Assembly: GCA_031769625.1 (NCBI GenBank)
Contig: JAUIMM010000170.1
Coordinates: 1,679,001-1,743,000, forward strand
DNA: 64,000 nucleotides
DNA from: Taudactylus pleione
Lineage: Eukaryota > Chordata > Amphibia > Anura > Myobatrachidae
Direction of reading: 5' to 3'
Positions 1 through 10,928 of the stretch are shown here, piece by piece. The notes under the pieces are model-generated. The model had not been told where the DNA came from and ran no database searches. It saw only the letters and a list, made by a program, of their open reading frames with translations. The first letter of the stretch is position 1. Each line of letters opens with the position of its first letter. Made by a program: the position numbers and the translations under genes.

Positions 1-298
1 TCGCCTAGTCACCCGGAAACCTTGCACCGGCCCTGCTGGTATATACCGCCCTTGGCTTACCATTGGCTCTGCATATCCTCCACAGTGTGTATGACGGACA
101 CTCTGACCTGCGCTTTCTGTATATATAAATACATGTATTATAAACCACACACAGGGATAGCGGCTCGGATAGGATAGATGACTCTCACAGACACTGCACT
201 GGTCTGGTGGCTGACAAGGCTTTATATTGTATTATATAGATTACAATTGTATCACAAAAATGGGTGGAACCTAATTCCTAATGTTTCTGTTGTTTTAG

Positions 299-346
299 AA
301 GAAATCAGAAAAAGAGACTGTACAAAGCTCAGGGCAGGCTGCGGAG
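299..346 (+). CDS. PDZ gene, probable internal exon
   Basis: A 48-nt exon candidate lies between a pyrimidine-rich acceptor (ttctgttgttttag) and a strong donor (gtaagt). It reads as 16 open codons (KKSEKETVQSSGQAAE) and ends on a codon boundary, which is the phase the next PDZ exon at 2005 requires. The peptide is hydrophilic and Ser/Lys/Glu-rich, as expected of a linker ahead of a PDZ domain. No start codon is assigned because the 5' end of the gene is outside the window. The support is splice-site quality and phase only. No domain is visible in this exon, so it could still be a chance match. Confidence 0.55.
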
Positions 347-921
347 GTAAGTGTCCTTCATCCAGTCAGCATGTCAGCAACCACAAAGCCAAGTGCAATA
401 AAATGCTGACAGTAACATTGTAAACATGTGGAATTAGGGTTAGGCATATTAGGGATAACTTTATCCTAAAAAATCAACATCATGACTATCATCATTGACA
501 ATGTGGACATTCTGGCAGTATCACATGATGTCACTGCCGACATGTCACCTGCTGACATTTGAAACATGTTGATATTGTGAACATGCCGACATATACCCAA
601 GCTGTCCCTAGTAACAGGCTTGTTGCTGTGCAGGATATTATATATATTAGAGAAGTATCACACCCATCTCTGGGGTAGTGTTTCCCTGCTAAGTGCAGTT
701 ATGTTATGTACAAATGGAGGGGACATGGTCAATGTATGTATAAAAGTCATTTATTACATGCATTTCAGTATGTATCAATACACTAGGCTACTATCCATTT
801 TTCAAAATATTCAAAAAGGGATTATTAGAACATCATGTGATAACAGCAGCTTGCCACATAGCATACAGAATGTAAGTAGGGCTGGCCATACAGATGAGGG
901 GTATGAATATAGTACTAAAAG

Positions 922-1297
922 CAGAGGCATATCTATAATGGGTGCAGGGTGTGCAGTGTACAGGGGCCACTGGGTCCTAAACCACACACCCTGCACCCCA
1001 TCCTTCAATAGTCACCTCTCCGTAGTCCCACGTTGGCGGCAGCAGTTATGTACAAATCACCGTTCCATTTTCCCACCGTTTTATGCATAAGCAGAAGGAA
1101 AATCACTGGGATAAGTGGCTGCCACACCATTTCCCTAATGATCTGCGCATGTGCAGTAGACTTTGGCACAGCGCTAGAGTATAGTAGTGCCCAGAGTCTA
1201 CTGCTGCACTCAGTATGCTGCCGGCCGCTGGGTAGAGAGGAGGGGCCCTTGGAGAGAAACTGCACATGGGCCCCCCTACTATCTTATTATGCCCCTG
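922..1297. mobile_element. hAT-type MITE, 376 bp
   Basis: The ends form imperfect terminal inverted repeats (left CAGAGGCATATCTATAATGG, right reverse-complement CAGGGGCATAATAAGATAG). They are flanked by an 8-bp duplication, actaaaag (914-921) and actaaaat (1298-1305), with 7 of 8 bases matching. An 8-bp TSD and CAG...CTG ends are typical of hAT elements. No transposase is encoded, so this is a non-autonomous copy inside an intron of the PDZ gene. Confidence 0.75.
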
Positions 1298-1384
1298 ACT
1301 AAAATGTTCTGGTAAGGAAGTAAAATGATAGAAAAATGCTGAGTGAGGGGAGAGGTGTGGAAGTGCCTCCCAATAGTCCTGATC

Positions 1385-1530
1385 AGGGCTGCCAAGAGAT
1401 CATCCAGACTTTGTGCTTGGGGGTAACTGGCCATGCCCATCAGGGGGCCTCTGATGGTGGTGGAATGTACTAAGGGCCGTGGCTGCTCCATCATATGAGT
1501 GCACCGGGCAATGGACCCCCACCAAATCAT
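1385..1530. mobile_element. Possible hAT-type element fragment
   Basis: The left edge begins CAGGGCTGCCAAGAGA, close to the CAGGGCTGCCATCAG end seen on the large element ending at 16762. I could not place a matching right end or a TSD, so this may be a truncated copy. It is intronic to the PDZ gene. Confidence 0.35.
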
Positions 1531-1580
1531 TTCCCAAGAGTGAAGGGCCAGTAACTATCTATGGCATCGGCTCTTATCTC

Positions 1581-1728
1581 CAGTCCTCAAGTTCCCCAAA
1601 CAGGTCACAGTTTCAGGATTTTTGACAATTGCTATCCCAGAAAAATAGATGAACTCATTGGTGCATGATTGAAGAAATCCAGAAAACATGAGCTGTGGTT
1701 AGTTCAGGACTGGAGTTGAGAACCCCTG
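1581..1728. mobile_element. Short inverted-repeat MITE
   Basis: The left end CAGTCCTCAAGTTCCCC is mirrored at the right by TTGAGAACCCCTG preceded by caggactgga, so the ends can pair. It is about 150 bp long, non-coding and intronic. The pattern resembles the CAGGGGTTCTCAA ends of hAT/Charlie-like elements, but no clear TSD was found. Confidence 0.5.
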
Positions 1729-1829
1729 GAATGAGGGATTATATCAGCAGATTTAGCACTATATCTGTCATGTATTATAGACTGATATTTGTCTACATTA
1801 TTGTGTAGCAGTTATACAATTGTTGTGTA

Positions 1830-1985
1830 TATAACAAGATAGTGAATAGCTTATCTGAGTGTTATGATCACTAATGCAGCAATGTGTATAAGCCATGTCC
1901 TTGTCCTGCATTGTATTGTACTGTAAGTCACTGATTTCTTCTCTTGTGGCTCCATATAAATAAAGGATGATTATAATAATAACTG
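1830..1985 (+). mobile_element. Retroposon 3' tail (LINE/SINE type) with A+T repeat end
   Basis: The stretch ends in aataaaggatgattataataat and contains the words gcagcaatgtgtataag and tgtcctgcattgt. The same words occur near 5700-5880 and, reversed, at about 30259-30705. This is the shared 3' end of a retroposon family in this genome. The 5' part is missing. Confidence 0.55.
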
Positions 1986-2004
1986 GGTCTTTCTGCCATT
2001 GAAG

Positions 2005-2167
2005 GTCTTACCACACAGACTGTATAACCTGGCTCCTACAGTGCAGGTCACTGTGAGGAAGGGCAAGAAAGGATTTGGGATGTCTACCACCAGGAACAAG
2101 GATAACTTTCTGGAGATTCTGACAGTAGCTAAGGATGGACCTATTGACCAAAGTGGTCTAAAAAAAG
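2005..2167 (+). CDS. PDZ domain gene, exon encoding first half of PDZ
   Basis: A 163-nt exon lies between a ttctgccattgaag acceptor and a gtaata donor. It reads open from GTC and ends one base into a codon. It encodes the first half of a PDZ domain: strand A (VQVTVRKGKKGFGM), with GFGM in the place of the usual GLGF peptide-binding loop, then strands B to D (FLEILTVAKDGPIDQSGLKKG), ending just before the conserved GDxL turn. PDZ domains bind C-terminal peptides of partner proteins and act as scaffolds. I do not recognise which PDZ protein this is. The next exon at 7394 completes the split Gly codon, which supports real splicing. The intron to 7394 is about 5.2 kb and filled with repeats. Confidence 0.85.
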
Positions 2168-2280
2168 GTAATATAAATATTCATATGTGTAAGATAACAG
2201 TATTATCTAAAGTCAGATATATGTGCTGCCAGAAAAGTAATTGTATTAGTAGAATATAAAGGAGTAACTAATGCACTTAC

Positions 2281-2345
2281 ATGACAATGCAAATATATCC
2301 CATACTGTAAGCTCTCACGAGCAGGGCCCTCTTCCCTCATGGGCT
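2281..2345 (+). mobile_element. Short retroposon fragment
   Basis: The words taagctctcacgagcaggg and cctcttccctcatg match, in reverse orientation, the segment near 30510-30550 inside the retroposon inserted in the third L1. This is a small piece of the same family. Confidence 0.4.
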
Positions 2346-2740
2346 ATTTCTTCCCTCACTGTGGGGACTATTCATCATACCTAAATATTCTCTGGAGGTA
2401 ATTAGGATTAGTACTGGCATGGAGTTCTACCTAATTTACCGGAGGATTCATTATTCCTCCTCTCCATCACTATCTATTCCGAAAAGATGTAATTTTTGCG
2501 ATGACAGCTTTTCGGGAAATAGATAGTTTTCCCTCACTACTAGGGATGAGCGGGTTCGGTTCCCTGAGAACCGAACCCACCCGAACTTCGGGGATCCGGG
2601 GCGATCCGAGCCCAAGCTCGGATCTCCCTGTCTGCCCCGGATCCCTCTCCCGAGGCAAAACCTCGAGATCTGCTGTCGGATCTCGAGGTTTTGCCTCGAG
2701 CGGCCATTTAAAAAAAAATGCCTTTGCCTTTAATGGACAA

Positions 2741-4333
2741 AGTGCTGATTGGCTGACAGAGCCGTCTGTCACGGCTCTCATCCAATCAGCATTATGGTGC
2801 TCATTTGCATGTAGCACGGACTCGTGAGATCCGTGCTACATGCATCTGTGTGATTGACAGTGACACAGAGCACAGATGGGTCAGTGAGACCCGTCTGTGC
2901 TGCTGTGTATTTCAATGACACAGATGCACGCACGGACCAGGAGATCCGTGCTACTTGCATCTGTGTCATTGACACAGAGCACTGACGGGTCCGTGAGACC
3001 CGTCTGTGCTGCTGTGGTAAAAAAAAAAAAAAAAAACCTGTGTAAAAAAAGAAAAAAATGGCGTGCCCCCCCAAAAAAAGAGCAACCAGCCACGGGCATT
3101 AGTGACCCAGTGCTGGGTGTGCTTAAATACAGGGGACAAACGATGTAGGGGTCCCCTGTACTTAAGCACAACCAGCACCGGGCTAGTCAGAACCAGCGCT
3201 GGTTGCCAAAATACGGGGGACAAATGACGTAGGGGTCCCCCGTATTCTGCGCAACCAGCTCTGGGCTCTGATCCGGTCCTGGTTCTGGAAATACAGGGGA
3301 AAAAAATTAGTAGGGTTCCCCTGAATGTTCCAGAACCAGCACTGGACTTTTTCTAGCGAGGGGCTGATGCCACAGCCAGGGGAGCCCTTTCACCGGGCCC
3401 CCCAGCCGCGGCATCAGCCCTGACCGCTAGTCAGCCCAGGCCAGGGATCCCTGGAGAGCTGGGGACCCCCCCAATAAAGGGGTCACCCTCTCCAGGGCAC
3501 CCCAGGCCCAGGCTGATAGCCCGGGGCTATCCCCGCCACCCCTGGTGGCGGTGGGTGGCGGGTTGATTGTGTGGTGTGGTGTAAATAAAGAATATCAAAC
3601 ATTGTCTTTACAAGTAGAACTGCAAGTCCCAGCAAGCCTGCCCCGCATGCTGGTACTTGGAGAACCACAAGTACCAGCATGCAGGGCATTAAGGGCCCAC
3701 TAGTACCTGTAGTTCACCTGTAAAAAAATGTTTAAAAAAAACACAGGACACACACACCGTGACAGTATAAGTTTATTAAACATACACACACACACACACA
3801 TGTACACATACTCACCTATGTAACCTGTAGCATCGGTCCACTTGTCCGGTAAAGTATACATAGGGGACCTGTGAAAAAAAACATACTCACCATCTCCTAT
3901 GCGAGGTTCTGTCCTCTTCGTTCCAAAGTAGGCATCCCCGGACTTGGCAAAAAAATAAACGAAAATACGATCCACGAACTTAGTACCGTTCTATAGAACG
4001 GTACTTCCCGAATTTTGGCAACCAGTGCTGGTTCTGACTAGCCCGGTGCTGGTTGTGCTTAAGTACAGGGGACCCCTACGTCATTTGTCCCCTGTATTTA
4101 AGCACACCCAGCACTGGGTTACTAATGCCCGGGGCTGGTTGCTCTTTTTTGGGGGGGTGCACGCCATTTTTTTCTTTTTTTACACAGGTTTTTTTTTTTT
4201 TTTTACCACAGCAGCACAGACGGGTCTCACGGACCTGTCATTGCTCTGTGCCAATCACACAGATGCATGTAGCACGGATCTCCCGGGTTCGTGCTACATG
4301 CAAATGGGCACCATAACGCTGATTGGCTTCCTG
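2741..4333. repeat. Long inverted repeat nested in the hAT element
   Basis: The left arm (about 2741-3217) is mirrored by the right arm (about 4013-4333). Shared words include gtgctacatgcaaatg, cagcagcacagacgggtctc and ggttctgactagccc. Homopolymer runs (A18 near 3020, T16 near 4190) sit at mirrored positions. The arms could form a very large hairpin. A degenerate relative is present at about 20640-20940. Confidence 0.75.
3250..3780. repeat. Internal module shared with the element at 51410-52689
   Basis: Words such as ctgatccggtcctggttctgg, the GC-rich stretch around 3440-3550 (gatagcccggggctatcccc) and accagcatgcagggcatt recur, inverted, at about 51725-52250. Part recurs at about 20940-21120. 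It sits in the loop of the long inverted repeat. A (CA)n tract at 3779-3801 lies at its right edge. Confidence 0.7.
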
Positions 4334-4829
4334 TCTGCCACTGCAGTGCCACTCCTAGATGGGCCACGTGTTTGTGCCGCCCACTTGTGTCACTTAGCAT
4401 AGTCATCCAGCTACCTCGGTGCAACCTTTTGGCCTAAAAACAATATTGTGAGGTGTGAGGTGTTCAGAATAGAGTGGAAATGAGTGGAAATTAATGTTAT
4501 TGGGGTTATTAATAGCGTAGGAACAAAAAAAGGCCCATTTTATGTGATTTTAGCATTTTTTTTTATTTTTTAAGAAAAAATCCAGATCCAAAACACAAAA
4601 CCCAGAACCCAAAACACGGAAGGGTGGTTTTGGCAAAACCAATCCAGATCCAAAACACGAAGAAAGATCCAGATCCAAAACCAAAACACAAAACACGAAA
4701 AGTGGCCGGTGCACTCCCCTACTCACTACACTACCTTACCACAGCTGTAATCTGTGCTGCGCATACGCCGTTACATTCGTAATACCAGCACATGCACAGC
4801 ACTACCTACAGCTGCGGTAATTTTGTCAA

Positions 4830-5330
4830 TGACTTTGGGCACTACTATAGGGGGCATTACCACTTTGGGGAACTACTAATGGGTGCACTACTAATGGGGG
4901 CATTGCCACTTGGGGCACTACTATTGGGTGCATTACTACTGGGGTACAACTATTGGGGGCACTTCTACAGGGGGCATTACTACTGGTGGCACTACCACTG
5001 GTGGAACTACTAATGGGTGCATTACTACTGGGGGTACTACTAATGGGGGCATTACCACTGGGGACACTACTAATGGGTGCATTACTAGTGGGGGCACAAC
5101 TACTGGGTGCATCAATATTGAGGACTCTACTACAGGGGCATTACTACAGGGTGCATTACTAATGGGGGCACTACTAATGGGGGTACTACTAATGGGGGCT
5201 TTGCATAAGGGGCACTGCATAAGGGGCACCACTACTGGGGCACTACATAGGGCGCACCACTACCGGGGGCATTGTGTAAGGGGCACTACTGCTGTGGGCA
5301 TTGTATGAGGGGCACGACTACTGTGATCAT
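4830..5330 (+). repeat. G-rich degenerate minisatellite (GGGGCACTACTAATG type)
   Basis: About 500 bp of degenerate 15-18 bp units of the form gggggcattactactgg, grading into gggcactgcataagg. Related arrays occur at 25310-26270, 37640-38800, 41190-41740 (reversed) and a short one at 45785-45935. The open frames that cross it are a consequence of the repeat and not a gene. I could not place the ends of a host element here. Confidence 0.85.
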
Positions 5331-5699
5331 TGTGTATAAGGGGCAATAATATGGGAATTGTGTAAAAGGGGCACTACTGTGTTTCATAACATGAATAAGG
5401 AATTACTGTGTGGCATAAATTGCACTGGTAGTTTACATTTGTTCGTACATACTGTTACACATTGTGCATAAGCACGTTTTATGCCCAGATGCCTTGTTGT
5501 TATATATATTATGTAGTTATTTATATGTAAATACTTGAAGTACACAATAAAGTGAATGTTGCAGCTTATTCTGGTTAGACTTTGTTGTCATTGGTTCTGT
5601 AACCAATTATTTGGAAACCCCCCCTTTGCCACTGATCTCCTCCCCGCTGCCTACAGCACCTAACCCTTGGGGGCTGCCGCCCTTCTCCTTACAGTATTT

Positions 5700-5880
5700 G
5701 GCTATAATGACGGCTGGTGCAGCAATGTGTATAAGTACTGTCCATGTCCTGCAATGTTCTGTACTGTAAGTCCCTGTTTTCTTGTTTTGTACATACTGTC
5801 CCTGTGTATGTACTCTGTAAGGTGCTGCGGACCCCTCATGACGCTATATAATAAAGGATAATAATAATATAGGACCTGAT
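5700..5880 (+). mobile_element. Retroposon 3' tail, second copy
   Basis: Ends aaggtgctgcggacccctc...cgctatataataaaggataataataat. It shares gcagcaatgtgtataagtac with the copy at 1830 and the reversed copy at 30259. The same tail type closes the SINE at 22475. The 5' end is truncated. Confidence 0.6.
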
Positions 5881-6499
5881 TCTGAGTCGGGCACAAGTGC
5901 TGATCCTAATGATGGTGGCTGCAGCTGCAGATGGACAATGAGTGGGTAGGCCAGCCTTCCACATGCAGACTAGCGGCTACTCGCCATACAGGGGCGGATA
6001 CTCGCATAGACAGCTGGATACCTGCATTAGCATAAGGGAGTAAGGAGGCTGCCACGGCCGTGTGGGAAAGGGCCACAGGTGCGTCTGTCTGAGAATCAGC
6101 CCCATAGTACATAATCAGGTTCTCCAGCAGATGGCAGTAGTAACCTATAACCAAGGAAGTAATAGTAATCCCAGCTGCTGCATGTGTTATCAGCCAATGT
6201 TACCGTCCTCAGGAGAACACACACAGCCTATGTATAGGGGGCGTAGTGACACTTATACAGATCATAGTGCCGCAGTGTAATGGCTACATTTATAGTACTG
6301 ATATAAGAGACACATAAAGACGGGAAATAAAAGGACAATAAAATTAGATAAAGGGCCACAAAAAAAACATCAGTATAATTCAGAACTATGAGGAATAATT
6401 CTGTGGCCAATCAGCCAAACTAACTATAATTACATCATGTGAATAAAGATCCCTGGTGTGTATAAGAAATACATGTGTGTACACGCTAATGTACAAAAT

Positions 6500-7260
6500 C
6501 TGCATTAACCAACTAGCCGGCGGCGTCGCATGTGATGTGATCGCAGCCAACAGTGCTTCCTTCAGCTGTCAATGTCGCATCACATGTGACCGCGCCGCCA
6601 TGCTGCTTCCCCCGGCTTTTCCATAGCAGATCCGTTCTCCTCACAACAGATCTCCTCTGACTCCTTGGACCCCCTGGAAGTGATAAGCGGTCTCTGACCA
6701 TCGATATCACTTCCGGAATCGTGCCCCAGAATGCCGTGCGAACAGCACCCCTGGGCGCATGTGCCGGGGATCACAGTGCGAGGAGAGGAACTTACTTCCC
6801 CTCCAAGTACTATTTGGCAAGTGCAAGGATCAGCTTCAGCATGGGGGACTGATAATCGGTCCCCCCTGACACACACTCTGCTGCTCTCTGTATATGGGGG
6901 AGGGGGGTAAATGCCCATGGGGGTTGGGGGGCTATCTAGCATCAGTGGGGGAGGAATAATATATAGAAATATGATGCTGGATGGGGGTAAAAAATAATAA
7001 ATAAAACATTCTTGTCACAGGGTAGGAGGGGGCAAAGAAAAATTGAGTTTTTACAGGGGGGTTGGTTTAGAAAACAGATATATTTTTTACTACTAATGGG
7101 GTTTGGGGGGTATTATTATTAGGATTTATGGTCCATGGGGGGGTCTATTGCCTATAGGGAGTGGGATGTTATTTTATAATGGGGCCTATAGACACAGGGG
7201 GATGGTGGGGGGGTTGTAAAACACAGCCTAGATATATAAAATATATATTTAAATATATTA
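6500..7260. repeat. Dispersed repeat, inverted relative at 56390-56830
   Basis: Words around 6630-6740 (cagatctcctctgactc, ggtctctgacc, cacttccggaa, ccccagaatgc) reappear reverse-complemented around 56600-56760. Both copies adjoin a tatatttaaatatatta stretch. It is probably a non-coding DNA element of unresolved family. The remainder holds G-rich low-complexity sequence and no gene. Confidence 0.55.
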
Positions 7261-7393
7261 TTACAAATAAGTTTTAAACTTAAATAAAAAAAAGACAGCT
7301 GAAGCTAATACCTTGGGCACAATGACAAATGCATATTTATATGTCGCTAACCCCTTCACGTTATTTTATATTCAATTATGTTATCACTTACAG

Positions 7394-7550
7394 GAGATGA
7401 ACTGATTGAATTTAATAAAGAAAATGTCATGGGGTGGACCACGATGGAGTTAATGCGTCTGGTAAGGACCATCCGTACCGGAGAAAAGATTAAGATATTG
7501 GTGTATCGGGGTCGGTCATCTGCCTTACCAACAGAAGAGGCCAAGGAAAC
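7394..7550 (+). CDS. PDZ domain gene, exon encoding second half of PDZ
   Basis: A 157-nt exon follows the acceptor ttatcacttacag and precedes the donor gtaagt. The first two bases complete the Gly codon begun at 2167, giving the canonical GDELIEFN turn and strand. Then come helix B (TTMELMRLVRTI) and the last strand (EKIKILVYRG), so the PDZ fold is complete across the two exons. The first residue of helix B, usually His in class I PDZ domains, appears to be Thr here, which suggests a different ligand preference (inference). The exon ends two bases into a Thr codon that the next exon completes. Confidence 0.87.
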
Positions 7551-7974
7551 GTAAGTGTCATATAAGCACTATTTATATTTAGCTGACAGATAATGGTTTT
7601 AACGACAAAATGATATAATGTTTAGACTATAAAATATAAATGCTCGTATTACAGCATTATTATTATGGTGTATGTACATTTAGGACTCCTCCGTATGCAT
7701 AGGATAACTCGGCCAGATCAGGCTGATCATAACCAGCATAAATCAGCGCTAATGCAGGTGATCGCCTGATAGATTCAGCTGCACAAACATTCAGCAGCTT
7801 GGTGATAACGGACATCTTTGAAAAGAGAATAATTCATAAATACATTTAGAAAGAAAAGTGTGGCGCAGCCTGTGTGCGGGGCACCGCTGTCAGGCGATAC
7901 GCTCCTAAATCCAGAGGGAATAGTTTTCTGGCTGTCTAGAAGCGACTGACATAGTAACTCTCTCTGTTTTACAG

Positions 7975-8356
7975 CGCAGAACAGGATACCGGTGACAGAT
8001 CTTTAGTTTCATCAGAAGGATATCAGAGTGTCAGTGACCCAGTCAGAGAGCTCAGCGTGGGCGTATCACCCTACAGTGATGTGGTAATACACAGGGCCTG
8101 GGAAGATGATGATAAAGATGATGATAAAGAGGAGGAGGAGAAGGAGAAAGAGAAGGAGGAGAAGGAGAAGGAGGAGAAGGAGAAGGAGGAGATGGAGAAG
8201 GAGAAGGAGGAGGAGGAGAAGGACGAGAAGAAGGAGAAGGAGGAGAAGGATGACTCATGTTTACCAAAATATTTACTTCGCATGGTTTGGAAGGACAAGA
8301 ACAGTAATTTAAGGATCCAAATAACATACTCAGTGAAATGGAAGATCAGAGAATAG
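7975..8356 (+). CDS. PDZ domain gene, terminal coding exon with Glu/Lys-rich tail
   Basis: The acceptor ctctctgttttacag is followed by a base that completes the split Thr codon. The frame then stays open to a TAG at 8354-8356. The product segment starts with a Ser/Thr-rich linker (about 45 residues), then a highly acidic/basic low-complexity stretch of about 45 residues built from GAG/GAA/AAG codons (about 8106-8250), and ends in a more ordinary 35-residue tail (SCLPKYLLRMVWKDKN...). The Glu/Lys run is probably an expanded coding hexanucleotide repeat forming a charged helix. No membrane segment is visible. L1 sequence on the opposite strand starts within about 40 bp after the stop. Confidence 0.8.
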
Positions 8357-8389
8357 TCCCAGCACAATATCCTCCCAATACCATCTATA

Positions 8390-10233
8390 ACTGGGGCCAT
8401 TAGTTTAGCCCAATAGAAATGAAGGATGAGATAAAATCACATAATGTAGAACGAAAACAATTATAAATTTGTTGTTTCATTGAAATGTTTAATGTATCAA
8501 TAAAAGATTCCCATATAGAGAATTGTTTTTCCAGTCGTTGTTCTTTATGTAAGTACATCTGCACCCAGTCCATCCTGAACACCTGAAAAAGCTTTTCCTT
8601 ACACATGTGTATAGCGGGAGGGAAGATTGTATCCATTGTTGTAATATACACTTCCTCGCCACGGCCGAGAGAATCAGAAGTAACCTGCGACAACCCAATG
8701 ACACTGTACAGGTTGTTGTGATAATGCCAAAAAATGTCCCATTCTGGAGTCAACGGTAAAAAATGTACTAATTCCGATAACTTGAAGCCAAAATACTTTT
8801 ATAGAAGAGCAATCTCAAAAACACAGATAAAGGGAAGCATCTGGTCTCGTACATTTTGGACAAGCGGATGATGGGGAAAATATAAATGGCTACGAGAGGG
8901 AGAAAAATATCCTCTATCAAACATTTCCTGATATGTTGTAGCAGACAAGACTGGATGGAGTATAAAAGAGCATTTAGAATCTTTGATTCACTAAAATCAG
9001 GAAAGTGTTTCAGCCAACGTGTTATTCCAGTGTCATAATGACCACTGTAACACGGTACCCTAAATATTTTATAAACCAAGGAGATGGCACCCCTAGACCC
9101 AATAGAGGAGAGTCGTATCCAGTTGATTCATCCAATCTATAGGGGAAAGGAACGTAACCACCTTAGAGGTATAACACTGCACCTGCAAAAATAATAAGTT
9201 ATGAGAATGCAAAAAGGGGAGAAGAGTCTGAGCCTGAGAAAAAGACAGTGGGCGATGTGAGGACAGATCTGTAAGCTGATGAACTGTACTAAGACCATTG
9301 GAGGCCCAGAATGTAAAAGCAGAAGAGGCCAAACATATAAAAATCTGGCATTACCCAACAGAGGGACAAATAAGGAGTAAGAGGTATTTAGGTACCATGT
9401 GTTATGTATAGTGTGCCAGGCTGACCATGCAGACATTAATAACGGATTGTCTAATACATCCGCAGGTAAATCAAACTTATTTAGATGTAAGAATCACATT
9501 AAGTCCATATTTGTTAGGAGGGATTTCTCTATCAAATAGTTAGTACATAAGTTAGAACATGAAATCCAATCCTTGATGTGTCTGAAAATAGCCGCATAAT
9601 TATACAGTGCCATACTTGGGAATTAATATCCCCTCCAATCTATTGCCCTGTAACAATTGCAAACTGAGTCGAGGTTTGTTTTTCTTCCAAATGCCGTAAG
9701 GCTGCATCAATTGGCTTATCATCTGTTTTAGTAAAAACTACAGGTAAGACCTGCAGAGGATAAAGCAATTTAGGAAAAGTAATTAATGAAATAAGGTTGG
9801 ATCTGCCCAAATAAGACAACTGTAAATGATTCCAATCATCCAATTCGGTAAGAGCTGTATCTAAAACATTTTTAATATTAATTGTATACAAGTCATGGCT
9901 ATTCTTGGAAAAGGCGGATCCCCAGATAAGGAATCAGTCTCCGCCCATTGTAAACCACCTAAATTTAGACTCTCTCTATGAAGTGAGGTATTAATGGCCA
10001 TCGCAAGTGAGTCTTGATGGGTCTATAGGAATTAATAGTGTCTGGCTCTTTGTTAGGTTATAATAAAAGAATTGCGTAAGCATTATTAAAAGTAGGATAT
10101 TGTAAACCCCATTTTTGAATATTTTGAAAAGCCATTGAGGCCTGGTGATTTGTTAAGTTGCAGACCATCAAAGGCAAAGCCTACCTCATCTTCCGTTATG
10201 ACACTATTAAGAAGCTCCCTCTGTTGGGTCGAT
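8390..10233 (-). mobile_element. L1-type LINE (copy C), 3' part of ORF2, degraded
   Basis: Minus-strand fragments in several frames resemble L1 ORF2: the start of the reverse transcriptase palm (LNKSPGLNGF at about 10150-10240), a post-RT segment (LGRSNLISLITFPKLLYPLQ at about 9750-9830), and the C-terminal region (EKQFSIWESFIDT at about 8490-8540). Stops and frameshifts break it throughout. Its 5' portion resumes at 16763 beyond a 6.5-kb insertion. No T-run or TSD was seen at the left edge. Confidence 0.75.
8499..8504 (+). terminator. Candidate poly(A) signal AATAAA for the PDZ gene
   Basis: AATAAA lies 143 bp after the stop codon, a normal 3'-UTR distance. It is inside sequence that reads on the minus strand as L1 C-terminal coding, so the signal may have been supplied by an antisense L1. 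No other AATAAA was noticed between the stop codon and this site. Confidence 0.5.
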
Positions 10234-10333
10234 ACCTCAGGCAGGGCCACCATCAGGGGGGACTGCGGGGACTCCAGTCCCGGGCCCGGTGGGAGAGGGG
10301 GCCCGGGTAGCTGAGGTGTGAAATTGTGAAATG

Positions 10334-10603
10334 CAGTGATGTGCGGTACCGCACCGGGGGCAGCCAAAGAAGTAAAGAGACTTGGTGGCGTTCAATACAT
10401 GGAGCAGGCCAAAAGCCAATCACAGCAGCTCGCGGAACGGCAACCAGCCAATCAGCAGCGGCCGCTGTTGATTGGCTGGCCGCCGTTCCACGAGCTGTAA
10501 TTGGCTTGCGACCAGCTCCATGTATTAAAAGCCACCGAGACTCTTCTCCTCTTCTCTGGCAGCTGCTGGTGCATTCCACCACGCGGTACCTCACATCACT
10601 CTG
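10334..10603. mobile_element. Foldback MITE centred on a gcggccgc palindrome
   Basis: Two arms of about 125 bp pair around 10463. CAGTGATGTGCGGTACCGC at the left is mirrored by gcggtacctcacatcact at the right, and ccagccaatca, catggagc and aatacatgg are mirrored further in. No TSD could be fixed. Nested in the hAT-type element. Confidence 0.75.
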
Positions 10604-10689
10604 CGCTGAGGGGGCTCCAAGAGTCACGGAGATGGCCGAGTGTCCAGGGAAGTTTGGGCTCTGTTGTAGGGAGGGAGTGCTTAATTTAT

Positions 10690-10702
10690 GTATTATATAC
10701 AG

Positions 10703-10736
<34 letters not shown>

Positions 10737-10763
10737 TATATATATATGCACAGTATATATACA

Positions 10764-10800
<37 letters not shown>
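10690..10800. repeat. (TA)n / (TATA) microsatellite
   Basis: Interrupted TA dinucleotide tracts around a short acagtatatacagtgtg spacer. Shorter tracts flank the DIRS element at 10903-10927 and 16482-16512. Confidence 0.85.
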
Positions 10801-10928
10801 ATCATACACATGTGGGTAAATTCTGTTATATTACTTACATTTGCATGCTTTTAATTTAATATAGCTAAGCACCAGAGGCTTTTGTGTGTGTATGTATGTT
10901 TTATATATATATATCTATATATATAATA

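Larger units (their letters stand above)
2541..4721. mobile_element. hAT-type element, 2181 bp, perfect 8-bp TSD
   Basis: The element begins TAGGGATGAGCGGGTTCGG and ends gtgcactcccccta-like (gtgcactccccta). It is flanked on both sides by the identical 8-mer ctcactac (2533-2540 and 4722-4729). The left end matches the left end of the 6.1-kb BED-finger element at 36444. The right end, rich in gatccaaaacac words, matches the right ends at 24328 and 42520. No transposase is present. It sits in the large intron of the PDZ gene and carries a nested inverted-repeat structure. Confidence 0.85.

Noticed and set aside
2501..2827. 108-115 codon frames on both strands
   Set aside because: They cross the TSD and left end of the hAT-type element at 2541, with no domain. 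Chance frames in GC-rich sequence.
8052..8400. Ser/Pro-rich and Arg-rich frames over the purine tract
   Set aside because: Shadows of the Glu/Lys coding repeat in other frames. The Glu/Lys frame is the one that joins in phase with the PDZ exons.
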